Counted from the first letter of the stretch, positions 34,651 through 44,403 are shown. The stretch is 64,000 nt of DNA from Burkholderia sp. 4M9327F10 (GCF_005503145.1 NZ_SCNV01000006.1:124001-188000), one strand, 5' to 3'. Notes: a model not told the origin generated them from the sequence alone. A program made the numbers and translations.

Positions 34651-36242
34651 CGGGTCCCGCTAGCCCCTCCCGCGGAGAAAGCCTCACCCTCGACACTAAA
34701 AACCGACACCGCCTCAAGCAGCGCCTGCGCCTGCTGCGCGAGCGCCTGTGCCGCGGCCGACGCCTGCTCAACCAGAGCGGCGTTCTGCTGCGTCACTTCA
34801 TCCATCTGCGTAATGGCCGTATTGACCTGCCCGATGCCGGTACTCTGCTCGTCCGAGGCCGCCGCGAGTTCGTTCATGATGTCGGTCGTGCGCCCCGCAG
34901 AGGTCACGATTTCGTCCATCGTCCGGCCGGCGTTTTCAACCAGCTTCGAACCGGTATCGATCCGGGTCACCGACTCGGTAATCAGATCCTTGATTTCCTT
35001 GGCGGCGGTCGCGCTTCGCTGGGCGAGCGTGCGGACCTCGCCCGCCACCACGGCGAATCCTCGTCCCTGTTCGCCGGCGCGGGCCGCCTCGACCGCCGCA
35101 TTGAGCGCCAGGATGTTGGTCTGGAAGGCGATCCCCTCAATCACGCTAATGATCTCCGCGACCCGCGCCGAGCTTTCTGCAATCTCGTGCATGGTCGCGA
35201 CAACGTGGCCGATCTCCTCGCCGCCGCGCTTTGCGACGCCTGATCCCGTGCTGGCCAGCTGGCTTGCCTGCTTGGCGTTGTCCGCGTTCTGGCGCACGGC
35301 GCTGGTCAGTTGCTCCATGCTCGACGCCGTTTCTTCCAGAGAAGCGGCCTGTTCTTCCGTTCGCTGCGACAGATCGGTGTTGCCCTGGGCAATCTCGCTT
35401 GCGGCAACCGAAATAGATTCGCTCGAGCTTTTGATGCCGCGCACGATCGTCGTCAACTGCTCTTTCATGGCGGCGAGCGAATGCATCAGGCTGGCGTTGT
35501 CGCCCGCCTTCAATGGCACGGTGACGCGCAGATTGCCGGCTGCGATGGCACTGGCCAAGGCCGCGGCTTCGCGAGGCTCGCCACCGAGCTGCCTCGCGAA
35601 CCCGCGGGCGATGAAGAGCGCCACGGCCAGCGCGACAGCGGCGGCCGCGACAATCAGGCCGACCACCAGCGCGATCGCACTGTGATAAGCCAGCGCGGCG
35701 GCCTTGCCTTCCGTGGCCGAACCTTGTTCATTGATGGCGACAATCTTGTCGATGTCTTTCGCCACAGCATCCCGAACCGTTCCGGACTGCCCTGTCAGGA
35801 TGCTCATGGCTTGCTGCAGGTTGCCTGCTTTCGCCGCCGCCCGGACCTGCTGATCGAGGTCCATGTACTGGGGCATCAGGACCTGGATGTCCGCGAAGGC
35901 CGTCTTTTCCTCGGGCTCGGAGATCAGCTTTTCGTATTCCGCGCTGGCGCTGCGGAACGCCTCGATGCGTGGCTCCATCCTCGAATCCACCGCCAGTACT
36001 TCGGCCGCCTTGTCGCTGGACGCCATGCGGAATTCGGAGAGGCGGATCTGGTTCAGGGCGTTTTGCATCCGCAGGCTGCTGCTGACGCTGGCCGACCATT
36101 TATCGCGGAGCACCCTGACATGAGCATTTTCGGCGCTGACCTCGTAGAGCGAAAACACACCCAGTCCAACCAGCAGGAGAGTGACGAGCGCAAAGCCTGA
36201 AATGAGTTGCGTCACCACTCTCATGTTCTTAAGAAACGGCAC
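34599..36242 (-). CDS. Methyl-accepting chemotaxis protein
   Basis: A 547-aa chemoreceptor read from a GTG at 36242, which has GAGGAAA seven bases upstream and gives the usual short lead [12 protein letters not shown]; the frame open to 36323 is not needed. Membrane segments lie near residues 8-28 and 190-212, with a four-helix-bundle ligand domain between them. HAMP and the signalling tip [20 protein letters not shown] follow. Its last 17 codons overlap the convergent transporter gene, so the two transcripts are complementary at their ends. Position beside the carboxylate cassette suggests an organic-acid sensor. Confidence 0.9.
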   Translation of the reverse strand: MPFLKNMRVVTQLISGFALVTLLLVGLGVFSLYEVSAENAHVRVLRDKWSASVSSSLRMQNALNQIRLSEFRMASSDKAAEVLAVDSRMEPRIEAFRSASAEYEKLISEPEEKTAFADIQVLMPQYMDLDQQVRAAAKAGNLQQAMSILTGQSGTVRDAVAKDIDKIVAINEQGSATEGKAAALAYHSAIALVVGLIVAAAAVALAVALFIARGFARQLGGEPREAAALASAIAAGNLRVTVPLKAGDNASLMHSLAAMKEQLTTIVRGIKSSSESISVAASEIAQGNTDLSQRTEEQAASLEETASSMEQLTSAVRQNADNAKQASQLASTGSGVAKRGGEEIGHVVATMHEIAESSARVAEIISVIEGIAFQTNILALNAAVEAARAGEQGRGFAVVAGEVRTLAQRSATAAKEIKDLITESVTRIDTGSKLVENAGRTMDEIVTSAGRTTDIMNELAAASDEQSTGIGQVNTAITQMDEVTQQNAALVEQASAAAQALAQQAQALLEAVSVFSVEGEAFSAGGASGTRYAGTAARRFRTLAPKI

Positions 36243-36943
36243 GATATTTTCCTCGTTTGCTGTGACTGAACCGGGTGCCGGCCTGACCGCCCTGCACTGC
36301 GCCATTGACGCCCGTGTCACCATTGACCTGGTTAATCTATCCAGGTGTTAACGGCCGTTTTAAGAAAACATTTAGATTCAAACGAGGGGATCTGCGGTAG
36401 CACGATCCATTCAACGCCTTACCGCGTGCGCCTGTCCATTGCGGCTATCACGTCTGGGAACGCTGGCGCCGGAAGTGGTGCGCCAGACTACGAATGCCAT
36501 TTTCACGCCGTACGGCCCGCGCGCCGAATATCCGTGCGATCGATGCTTCGATGCCGAGGACAGGTCTTTAGCAAAGACCAGGCTAGAACTCGTACGAAAC
36601 AATTCAGCAAGTACGACCGGCGAAAAATATCGCTCCATGATGTCCACTCCAGTGCTACGGCAAAATAGCCGTTGCTATTGACGGTAGCGGGCACGATGGC
36701 GGTTTTCGTTACGTACCGGTTACGCTGGATTACCCCGCGCCATGCATGCCGATGCCGGCGTTTTAACGCGTAAAGGCTCCGCGCAGCACTCCGCAGGGGC
36801 ATCGAGCTCTTTTCCGTGCTGGGGAAACCGGTTCTTCCAAGCGTTCCTCTTCCTTACATACCCTCCAGCGTCGTAAAACACGGCAACTTCTCGGGGGATT
36901 GCCTGAACTATAAATTCAGTTCCTGTCCGCGAGTCTTCATGTC
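36243..36943. other. 700-base intergenic region
   Basis: Divergent upstream region of the chemoreceptor and the response regulator. Small frames on both strands (such as 36503-36802) have no ribosome-binding site and no family resemblance. Nothing functional identified; it could hold decayed coding sequence or a small RNA. Confidence 0.35.
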
Positions 36944-37672
36944 ATGGCCACTCAAATACTTGTCGTAGATGACGACGTCGACCTTCGCCAGCTGGTGCGC
37001 ACCTATCTGGCCGGTCTGGGTATCGAGGTCTCGCTGCTGCACGACGCTGACTTGCTCGAGGAGTTGCTTGAGCACGAGCGCCCGGATCTGATCGTGCTCG
37101 ATCTGATGCTGCCGGGTGTGGACGGTCTGACGGCGCTGAAGAACCTGCGCGCCGCCGGCAACGACACGCCGGTGATCATCTTGACCGCGCGCACTGGCGA
37201 AGCAGATCGCATCATCGGACTCGAACTGGGTGCGGACGACTACCTGGGCAAGCCATTCAATCCGCGCGAACTGCTGGCGCGCGTGCAAGCCGTGCTACGG
37301 CGCCGTCACTCGCTGCCGACGACGCCCATCGCGGAGTCGCAAAGCGACGTCTTCACGTTCGGCCGCTTTACGCTGGATTTTCAGTCACGCACGTTGAATC
37401 TGGACGACCGCTCGCTCACACTGCCCCCAGGCGAGTTCGCTCTGCTGATGATTTTCGTCAATCATCCGATGCACACGCTGAGCCGCGAGTGCCTGCTCGA
37501 ACTGCTGCACGGCCTGCAATACGACGGCACGGACCGGGGTATCGACGTGCAGGTCTGGCGTCTGCGCCGCATCCTTGAAACCAATCCCTCCGCCCCGCGC
37601 TTTATTCAAACCGTGCGCGGCCGCGGCTATGTATTTGTGCCCGATGGTGAACAACATGCATCGGACCATTGA
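36944..37672 (+). CDS. OmpR/PhoB-family response regulator
   Basis: A 242-aa two-component regulator. Receiver domain residues 1-120: acidic pocket D9-D11, phospho-acceptor D53 in IVLDLMLPG, T81 and conserved K103 in GKPF. The C-terminal winged-helix DNA-binding domain (about 135-230) includes LPPGEFALLMIF and VDVQVWRLRRI-like IDVQVWRLRRIL. It overlaps the following sensor-kinase gene by 17 bases at the kinase ATG chosen here. All features are intact, unlike its partner. Confidence 0.92.
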   Translation: MATQILVVDDDVDLRQLVRTYLAGLGIEVSLLHDADLLEELLEHERPDLIVLDLMLPGVDGLTALKNLRAAGNDTPVIILTARTGEADRIIGLELGADDYLGKPFNPRELLARVQAVLRRRHSLPTTPIAESQSDVFTFGRFTLDFQSRTLNLDDRSLTLPPGEFALLMIFVNHPMHTLSRECLLELLHGLQYDGTDRGIDVQVWRLRRILETNPSAPRFIQTVRGRGYVFVPDGEQHASDH

Positions 37673-38627
37673 CTCGCTGTTTGGACGGCTGGCATTGCTG
37701 GTCGTCGTGGTGCTGCTGCTGTCGCATTTCGCCTGGTATGCGCTGTTCCGCATGGAAGGCGGCCAGATGCAAACCCACTATGTCGTTGAAGAGGCGGCGT
37801 TTCTCGTCGATGCGGTGCGCCAGCACATCGCCCACACACCTGCCCTGCCCTTGCCCTCGCGGGTGCGCATCGTCGATCTGGCGAGCGCCCACCTGCCGCC
37901 TCTGCCGGCACATACGGATACCCCCTTGAGCCGCTTTCTCGATGACGTGCGCGAGCGGATGCCGCCAGGCACCCAGGTGCGCGTCGGCAAGCTGGGCAAG
38001 ATGCCGGGGCTGTGGGTCCACGAGCCCGCCGACCCACATTGGATCGTGGTGCCGCTCCAGCCATTGGGGATGCCTCACACGCTCGAGAACACGTTGACAT
38101 GGCTCATTGCCATCTTCATGTCTGCGGTAATGGCTGCGCTCTTTGCTGCATGGCAATTGCAGCAGCCGTTGCGTTCTCTGGCAGGTGCGGTGGCGCGCTT
38201 TGGGCGCGGCCAGATGGTGCCGCCGGTGCCGGAGCGCGGGCCTCGCGAACTACGCCAGCTGACCCGTGGCTTCAACCAGATGGTCGAGGAAGTAGCGCGC
38301 ACAGAAAACGACCGCGCGGTGATGCTCGCGGGTGTCGCGCACGATCTGAAGACGCCGCTGGCGCGGTTACGGTTGCGCGCCGAGATGATGGACGAGGCCT
38401 GCGTGCGCGAGGACGTGGTACGCGCCGTCGATTCGATGACGGATATCGTCGAGCAGTTTCTGGCCTTTGGCCACGACAGCACCGATTGCACCGATTGCAG
38501 CGATTGCAGCGATTGCAGCGATTGCAGCGATTGCAGCGATTGCAGCGATTGCAGCGATTGCAGCGATTGCAGCGATTGCAGCGAAACCGGCGAAGCGGAG
38601 ATAATCCAGTCACCTCGTCTCATGTAG
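37656..38627 (+). CDS. Sensor histidine kinase lacking the ATPase domain, repeat-terminated
   Basis: A 323-aa protein: membrane segment (about 12-32), periplasmic sensor region, second membrane segment (about 148-170), HAMP, and a phosphorylation helix with H229 in VAHDLKTPLARL. After DSMTDIVEQFLAFGHD the frame runs directly into (TDC)2(SDC)9 and stops; the N, G1 and G2 boxes of the HATPase domain are absent, and no other frame downstream restores them before the porin gene. Normal EnvZ-like kinases are about 430-470 aa. It is either a decayed kinase or a regulator that cannot autophosphorylate. Start could also be 37644. Confidence 0.82.
   Translation: MHRTIDSLFGRLALLVVVVLLLSHFAWYALFRMEGGQMQTHYVVEEAAFLVDAVRQHIAHTPALPLPSRVRIVDLASAHLPPLPAHTDTPLSRFLDDVRERMPPGTQVRVGKLGKMPGLWVHEPADPHWIVVPLQPLGMPHTLENTLTWLIAIFMSAVMAALFAAWQLQQPLRSLAGAVARFGRGQMVPPVPERGPRELRQLTRGFNQMVEEVARTENDRAVMLAGVAHDLKTPLARLRLRAEMMDEACVREDVVRAVDSMTDIVEQFLAFGHDSTDCTDCSDCSDCSDCSDCSDCSDCSDCSDCSDCSETGEAEIIQSPRLM
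38481..38579 (+). repeat. Eleven 9-bp tandem repeats in the truncated kinase
   Basis: Two units of ACCGATTGC followed by nine identical units of AGCGATTGC (38499-38579), all in frame and encoding Thr/Ser-Asp-Cys tripeptides. The perfect identity of nine units points to recent slippage-driven expansion. Copy number changes would never shift the frame. Confidence 0.95.
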
Positions 38628-38637
38628 GTGACTGGAT
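38604..38637. terminator. Perfect 12-base inverted repeat at kinase stop
   Basis: ATCCAGTCACCT and AGGTGACTGGAT flank a 10-base loop and straddle the kinase stop codon. It could act as a bidirectional terminator between the kinase and the convergent porin gene, though no T-run follows. Confidence 0.45.
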
Positions 38638-38685
38638 CTCTGCGGTCTTCAGGCCGCTTTTCAGGCCGCTTGCCCGTTCGTCCTG

Positions 38686-39840
38686 TTAGAACTTGTGGCG
38701 GATGCCAAAGCTGAGCATTTCCTGCGAACTGGTTCCTGCTACGCCATACGAACCGATGGAAGCCTCGGCGCTGCTCACGGTGCCGTCCGCGTTCAACTGA
38801 TCTCCACTGGCGTGTTGCCATGCCCCGACCAGATACACGTCGGTGCGCTTCGACAGGTTGTAGTCTGCGCCCAGCGAAATCTGGTTATACGATGCACCCG
38901 TGTCGCCGCTCGCCCTCGTGTAGCTGTAGCCCAGCCCCAGCAACAATGCCGGTGTCGCCTGGTAATTCAGGAAGGCCTGTCCGGTGTTGTACTTTTCCGT
39001 ATCCGCGAAAGCCGATTGGGCGTCAGCCTTGTATTGCGAGTTGCTGTAGCTCAGACCGAATGTGTATGGACCGGCAACATACTGGGCAGCCACGCGAGCG
39101 ATGTTAATCGACTTGGCCGTATCGTAGCCGGAGTTGACCGGGCCATCGAACGTACCGTCCGATGTCGACGACCAGCCGGTTCGTTCGGTGCTGGACTCCG
39201 AGTTGTCTGCCACGAAGTAGCCGGCGGAGACAGCGAGCGGGCCGTTGTTGTACGCGGCAGCCAGCGACCACGTCTGACCCGAGCCGCCCGCACCTGCCAC
39301 GCCACCCAGTGCATAAAGGCCTTCGACCTGCAGACCGCTGAATACCGGTGACACGTATTTCAGCGCATTGTTGGTGCGCGAGCTGTTGTCGTAGTTGTCT
39401 ACGTCGCCCGCGGTCGCGAACGTGCTGCCGAAGTAGTTATCTTCGGTAATGCCCTGAACCAGGTCCACGAGCGGATCGTACTGGCGGCCGGCGGTAAACG
39501 TGCCGTAGCGGTCGCTCTGCAGACCGACATACGCCTGGCGGCCGAATTCCGAGGTAGTGCCGTTATAGCTGCCCATCTTGCCGTTGTTCACGTTGAAGCC
39601 GTCTTCCAGCTGGAAAATGGCTTTCAGTCCGTCGCCCAGATCCTCCGAGCCCTTCAGTCCCCAGCGGCTGCCCGACAGGTTGCCGGAATAGAGTCCCACC
39701 TGATTGCTGCCGGTCGGCGTTGCGTTATGGGTGTACTGGATCGATTCATCGATTACCCCGTACAAGGTAATACTGTTTTGAGCGTAAGCGACCTTGACGG
39801 CAGCAACCAGCAGCGCCAGAGTCACAACGGACTTTTTCAT
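38686..39840 (-). CDS. Gram-negative trimeric porin (Burkholderia type)
   Basis: A 384-aa outer-membrane porin; ATG at 39840 starts a signal peptide (MKKSVVTLALLVAAVKVAYAQ) and the frame upstream to 40020 is non-coding. Typical features: opening NSITLYGVIDESIQY, constriction-loop region with GRQAYVGLQSDRYGTFTAGRQYDPL, alternating beta-strand pattern and the C-terminal strand ending in Phe (SFGIRHKF), which is needed for BAM recognition. Forms general diffusion channels for small solutes. It converges with the truncated kinase gene. Confidence 0.93.
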   Translation of the reverse strand: MKKSVVTLALLVAAVKVAYAQNSITLYGVIDESIQYTHNATPTGSNQVGLYSGNLSGSRWGLKGSEDLGDGLKAIFQLEDGFNVNNGKMGSYNGTTSEFGRQAYVGLQSDRYGTFTAGRQYDPLVDLVQGITEDNYFGSTFATAGDVDNYDNSSRTNNALKYVSPVFSGLQVEGLYALGGVAGAGGSGQTWSLAAAYNNGPLAVSAGYFVADNSESSTERTGWSSTSDGTFDGPVNSGYDTAKSINIARVAAQYVAGPYTFGLSYSNSQYKADAQSAFADTEKYNTGQAFLNYQATPALLLGLGYSYTRASGDTGASYNQISLGADYNLSKRTDVYLVGAWQHASGDQLNADGTVSSAEASIGSYGVAGTSSQEMLSFGIRHKF

Positions 39841-40323
39841 TTCAGGTTCTCCGAGGATAAGCTTGGATAACGCTGTGCACGACGCAGCCGGATTGGCTCG
39901 AACATCGGGATTCTTTTCGACGTACACAACACGTTGCCGTTTGATATCCGCACTGCTGGTTAGCCAGCGTTCAGCGGACCTCGTCATTAGCGCATACCGC
40001 CTTTCGCAAAGCGTTGGCAATGAGCCACAACGGACTTACCCTTCCTTTCGTGGTCCGAAACTAGTAATCCGGGACATATGGCGCGACAAAAAAATCGCAT
40101 GGCCGCAGTCAAGCGCCGTACCTTGCAATTCTAATAACACGTAAACAGTCAGAAACTTCTTTAGCGGCAATCTGAACTATGCTGGTCTCTCAAAGATCAA
40201 TGTATAAAGACCCTCACAGAGGCATGCAAAGAAGGTGGGCCGAGGAGAAACGGAGGCTATCGCGAGCGTCAGGCGCGCGGGCTTCGCACCAGGAACCAGC
40301 TTCCCATATTTAGAGGTATTGCT
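39841..40323. other. Porin upstream region (480 bases)
   Basis: Contains the porin promoter region on the minus strand and the leader of the gene at 40324 on the plus strand. No RNA gene or protein-like frame was recognised. Confidence 0.35.
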
Positions 40324-40698
40324 ATGTACCAGAGTTTGTCGATTGAACCCTTACAGGAATTCGGACACGGCGCTTTGCGCTTTGTGATCGGAAATAGTGC
40401 CGCTCTGCTCGACGCCAAGGAAATTGATAGCCTCATCGCTCAACTGGGCCAGATTCGCGCGCGCATGCAGCCAGTCCCGTCGCCACAACCGGAGCAGTCG
40501 AGGAGCTACTCGCTCGAGGTCGACCCGTGCTGGCATGTCGACCGAAGCCCGCTGTTTGACGGTGTCGTCCTTCTGTTGAGACACGCCGGCTATGGATGGA
40601 TCGCGTATTCGCTGCCGCCGCAGAGCATGGCCAGACTGAACGGTGCATTGACCATGCAACCGCCCACGCAGTTTGCAATGAGCCCCGTGGTAAATTGA
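40324..40698 (+). CDS. Hypothetical 124-aa protein
   Basis: A small soluble protein with no signal peptide or membrane segment. The N-terminal 40 residues (FGHGALRFVIGNSAALLDAKEIDSLIAQLGQIRARM) suggest a helical segment; the C-terminal half has a beta-like SPLFDGVVLLLRHAGYGWIAYSLPP. A weak AGAGG precedes the ATG. Codon use matches local genes, supporting it as real, and the pattern resembles small hypothetical proteins common in Burkholderiaceae. Function unknown. Confidence 0.6.
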   Translation: MYQSLSIEPLQEFGHGALRFVIGNSAALLDAKEIDSLIAQLGQIRARMQPVPSPQPEQSRSYSLEVDPCWHVDRSPLFDGVVLLLRHAGYGWIAYSLPPQSMARLNGALTMQPPTQFAMSPVVN

Positions 40699-40836
40699 CT
40701 TCACATTCCGCCTGCCCCGTTCGACGGTATCAAAGCCGGCAGTTCATTGACGAGAGTTCAGGCGCGGCATAACCGGACAGATGGAGCATCGTTATCGGCA
40801 CGGTGCTCCATCGGTCCTGGTTGATCCTGGCCGCGC

Positions 40837-43251
40837 CTACTCGTAGTCGCTAAAGCGCGAATCCTGCGGTGTCGAGGACGGCAGCGGTGTATAACCCGGA
40901 ACGCTGGCCTTGAACTGATTGAGCAGGCCGTTGTCGATTCTGGAAAATCCCTTGAGCTGCAGTTGCATCAACACGCGCGTGCCGCTCGCCGGCTGGCCGG
41001 TCGTATCGTCTTCTTCGCTGTACTTCTGTACGGCCACGCTGATCGACCAGCACTGCGCGTCATATTGAACGCCGAGCAAGCCAGAGATCAGCCGGTGCGT
41101 GAGCATGTCGTAGTTGACCCGGCCGACGCTTGAGAGGTTGCGCGTCAGAGGCCACTGGGTCGACAGAATGAACTGGTTTTCCGGCTCGTCGTCAATCGTG
41201 GTGTTGTCGCGAATGTAGCGATACCCCACATTGAGGATCTCCCGCTCCGCGGGCTTCCATGTGAAACCCACCGTGGCGTCGTCAATGCGATCGTATTCTT
41301 CATCGTACTGTGCCGATTGCTCTGCCGAGAAACCACGCCCTATCTTGTAAGAGGCCCCAACGGTCACGGCGGCGCCGCGCAGATCGGTCTCGGGTTCGTC
41401 CGGCACCAGCGTAACCTGCGGATTGGTGAAATAGTATTCCTGGGCAATCGTGAAGCGTGCCCGCTCATCACCGCTCGCTGGATCGATAAACCGTGTTGTC
41501 AGCCCGCTCGTCAGGCGATTCAGATCGGCGACGCGATCGCCGCCCACAAAGGTGTTTGACGTAAAAATCTCGGCAAGGCCAAAGTCCGCCTGGGCAGTAT
41601 CGAAGATCGGCGCGAACGTCTGGTTGCGATACGGTGTGTAGACGTAGTAAAGGCGTGGCTCCAGCGTCTGGATATAGCTATTGCCGAAGAGGTTGACGCT
41701 TCGCTCAAAGATCAGCCCGGAATCGAGACTCAGCGTCGGGACGTTATAGCTGAACGTCTTGGGCTGGCCAGACGGCGCCGTGCTGCCGATTGAAGACAGA
41801 TCGTAGCTGGCAAAATGCCATTGCAGCTTCGGCGTGAAGAACCAGTCCGGATGCACGATCGAGTAGCTGAGATACGGGTCGAATACGATGCGGCTGCCCT
41901 GCGTGGAATCCGCGGTCGAAATGGTAAAGCGCGTCGCGTCGGCCTCGGCGCCAAAATCAAAGCCGGCGATATTGTATTTCGCGTACTTGACATCGATTTC
42001 CGGCTCGCGGTTGTAGGAAGGACTGGTCGTGAACGATTGCCAGTGCTGGTCCCGGAACAGCACCGACCACGGCCCGCTGTTGTAGGTCACGCCGGCTTCC
42101 TGCTGGAACTCCGTTGTCGAAGTCAACGGGACGGCACTGCCCTCCGCGAGGTCGGTGGTCACCTCCGAATCCGATACCCGGTTGTAGTTGACGTACACCC
42201 CAAAGCCGTTCCCCAGATTCTGGTTGTGCACGAAGGTGATCGCGTAGCGGTTGGTCCTGGTAATCGCATCGTCCGGCAGGTAAGAGGCCGTTAGGAAACC
42301 GGAATAACTTGATGAGAGATAGCGAAAGTTCTCGGACAGCATTTCGCCACGCTTGGACAGGATGCGCGGCGTAAGGGTCAAGTCGTAGTTCGGCGCCAGA
42401 TTGAAATAATAGGGAACCTCGATATCCACGCCATTCGTCGAGCTGACCGAGAAAGTTGGCGGAAGCAGACCGCTTCGTCGCTGGTCGTCGAGTGGAAACG
42501 ACATCCAGGGACTGGCGAAGATAGGTACACCCTGAAAGAAGATCACGCCGTTGTGCGCGACCCCTGTATCAGTGCCATTGTCCATATCGAACCGTGTGGC
42601 CTTGACGTACCAGGCAGGATCGTCGGCGCACTGGCATGCCGTATAGGTGCCGCGATGCACGACCGACTGGTCGTTGTCGACGATGTCGATACGCTGGGCG
42701 TGGCCCGACCCGCCCGTCATGGTGAAGCGGTATTTCGGCGTCACCATGTAACCTTGCGAAGCATCGATCGTCAGATGCGCTTCGGGACCGATAAATACAT
42801 CGCCGTTCTTGACGACGTGCACGTTCCCATACGCATCGGCCACGTCGGTATCTGCGTCGTAGTAAACGGCATCGCCCTTCATCAGGGTAGTGCCCACGCG
42901 CAGTTCGCCATGCCCCTTTAGCGCGATACCGCTGTCCGACACGGCGTAGCTCGCATCGGCTATGCCGAAGATGACCGCCGAGTCGCCGGAACGCAAGAGA
43001 TGCTCTTCGAGCTGCGGCGCAAGACGCAGTCCCCAGGGGCCGTCAAGCGATTGCGCTTGTGCGGCGGCCCCAGTGAGCTGGGCCTGGGCGTAAGAACCGG
43101 TAAGGCTGGCTACGGCTGCGGCAATCGCTGCGAGGCGCGGCGCACGCACGATCCAGACCCTGGACGCATGGCGCAAGCAGCTTCGCAGTAAGCGTGCCGA
43201 CGCGCCGGGCGGTATGCGCAGTTTAAAAATCCACTTCCTGCTATCAGACAA
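40837..43251 (-). CDS. lptD: LptD-like LPS-assembly outer-membrane protein
   Basis: An 804-aa protein beginning at a TTG (43251); an internal GTG at 43149 directly ahead of a signal peptide (APRLAAIAAAVASLTGSYAQA) is an alternative start. The N-terminal OstA/jellyroll domain (about 75-190) has YDADTDVADAYGNV and a CQC pair at about 207-209; the C-terminal 26-strand barrel carries a lone Cys in YDAQCWSISV where Escherichia coli LptD has adjacent cysteines. LptD with LptE inserts lipopolysaccharide in the outer leaflet. It stands without surA-pdxA, its normal neighbours, so it is likely a second copy. Confidence 0.85.
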   Translation of the reverse strand: MSDSRKWIFKLRIPPGASARLLRSCLRHASRVWIVRAPRLAAIAAAVASLTGSYAQAQLTGAAAQAQSLDGPWGLRLAPQLEEHLLRSGDSAVIFGIADASYAVSDSGIALKGHGELRVGTTLMKGDAVYYDADTDVADAYGNVHVVKNGDVFIGPEAHLTIDASQGYMVTPKYRFTMTGGSGHAQRIDIVDNDQSVVHRGTYTACQCADDPAWYVKATRFDMDNGTDTGVAHNGVIFFQGVPIFASPWMSFPLDDQRRSGLLPPTFSVSSTNGVDIEVPYYFNLAPNYDLTLTPRILSKRGEMLSENFRYLSSSYSGFLTASYLPDDAITRTNRYAITFVHNQNLGNGFGVYVNYNRVSDSEVTTDLAEGSAVPLTSTTEFQQEAGVTYNSGPWSVLFRDQHWQSFTTSPSYNREPEIDVKYAKYNIAGFDFGAEADATRFTISTADSTQGSRIVFDPYLSYSIVHPDWFFTPKLQWHFASYDLSSIGSTAPSGQPKTFSYNVPTLSLDSGLIFERSVNLFGNSYIQTLEPRLYYVYTPYRNQTFAPIFDTAQADFGLAEIFTSNTFVGGDRVADLNRLTSGLTTRFIDPASGDERARFTIAQEYYFTNPQVTLVPDEPETDLRGAAVTVGASYKIGRGFSAEQSAQYDEEYDRIDDATVGFTWKPAEREILNVGYRYIRDNTTIDDEPENQFILSTQWPLTRNLSSVGRVNYDMLTHRLISGLLGVQYDAQCWSISVAVQKYSEEDDTTGQPASGTRVLMQLQLKGFSRIDNGLLNQFKASVPGYTPLPSSTPQDSRFSDYE

Positions 43252-43529
43252 TGACTCTGGTTTCCGTCAAGCGTTGAGCCATCGTATACGTGCGGGATTC
43301 TCGGCGGGTCTGCACTGACCTTGAGCCGCTACAGGCGCGAGACACGTAGCACCTTCGCATGAAGGCGCGCCCAACCATCGAACGCATGCACGCGTGCTCC
43401 TCACGAGACGTGGTGCGACGCTCTGCGTAAGCAGTCACGGTAACGTGAGCGCGCATTACTCGTGTTACGGCTTCGCTACGGTTCCTTATCTGCCAGGCGG
43501 ATGCGTTACAAATGGGCCTTTGCCGCGAA

Positions 43530-44216
43530 CTAGTCGTCGAATGACTTGAGGACGTCCATCGAGACAATTTCGACCTTGCCGTAACGCAAAGCGAGAGCGC
43601 CCTTCGATGCCATCTCCTTGAGTTCGAGGGCAAGGGTCTGACGCGAAATTCCAAGCATCATCGCAAGCGTGTCTTGTGAAACCTGAATGTCCGACCGGTT
43701 GCCGGCGGCCAGGGTGGCGTCGCCGTGCGCGAGGCGCACGAGACGACGGGCAATCCTCGCGCGCGTGGAATGCAGCGTGGCGTCTTCAAGCATCTGGTAG
43801 AGAAGGCCCGTATGTTGAGCCAGCAGTTCGGCAATCAATTTCGCAAATGCGGCGCTCTGCATGCACGCGTGGAACGCTTCGAGCGGAAGCTTCAGAACTT
43901 GCGCGGTCTCGAGCGCAATGACGTCGTGGGCATACGGCCAGCCTGTAATGGCGGACATCTCGCCGAACCAGTTGCCGGGCTCCAGAATGGACAGAATGGC
44001 TTCCTTGCCGTCGCTGCGCACGTTCGACGCTTTTAAGCGACCGTCGACGATTCCGTAAAAGCCATCTGCCGGATCGCCGCGCCGGAACAGTGATTCGTCA
44101 ACGTTAATACGAACCAGCGTGCTGTTCGCAGCAAGGTTGCTTTGTTCCGCAGGCGGCAGCGAGGAAAACCAGGGGCTGCCGGAGATCGTTTCAACTACGG
44201 AAGCGCTCAATCCCAT
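43530..44216 (-). CDS. Crp/Fnr-family transcriptional regulator
   Basis: A 228-aa regulator with a cyclic-nucleotide-binding-like beta-roll (about residues 20-125, including EPGNWFGEMSAITGWPYAHDV), a dimerisation helix and a C-terminal HTH_Crp domain (about 155-220) with VSQDTLAMMLGISRQTLALEL. It has no N-terminal cysteine cluster, so it is not an Fnr-type oxygen sensor; residues for cAMP contact are only partly kept. Divergent from the ThDP decarboxylase gene across a region with two palindromes, making that gene a candidate target. Confidence 0.88.
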   Translation of the reverse strand: MGLSASVVETISGSPWFSSLPPAEQSNLAANSTLVRINVDESLFRRGDPADGFYGIVDGRLKASNVRSDGKEAILSILEPGNWFGEMSAITGWPYAHDVIALETAQVLKLPLEAFHACMQSAAFAKLIAELLAQHTGLLYQMLEDATLHSTRARIARRLVRLAHGDATLAAGNRSDIQVSQDTLAMMLGISRQTLALELKEMASKGALALRYGKVEIVSMDVLKSFDD

Positions 44217-44291
44217 AGCCGGGCCTGCATCAGAAATTGTCTGGGAAGACGTGAAAATTCATGTTGAAATGCAAGAAATCTTACGGACTGG

Positions 44292-44403
44292 CGATCATGC
44301 GTGATCGTACCATGTCGTTATTCCGCAAGACCGGCACGACATGGAACAGGTTGTGACCGCACTGCTTGATGGCATTGAAGACTCCAGCATGTCCACGGAC
44401 ATG
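44292..44403. promoter_or_regulatory. Two palindromes in the crp-like/decarboxylase gap
   Basis: CGATCA-TGCG-TGATCG at 44292-44307 has a GATCA-N4-TGATC form reminiscent of Crp/Fnr half-sites; CATGTCC-AC-GGACATG lies at 44388-44403. Both are perfect and sit upstream of the gene at 44484. Confidence 0.45.

Noticed and set aside
38481..38579. CRISPR array
   Set aside because: The 9-bp units are contiguous with no spacers and lie inside a coding frame.
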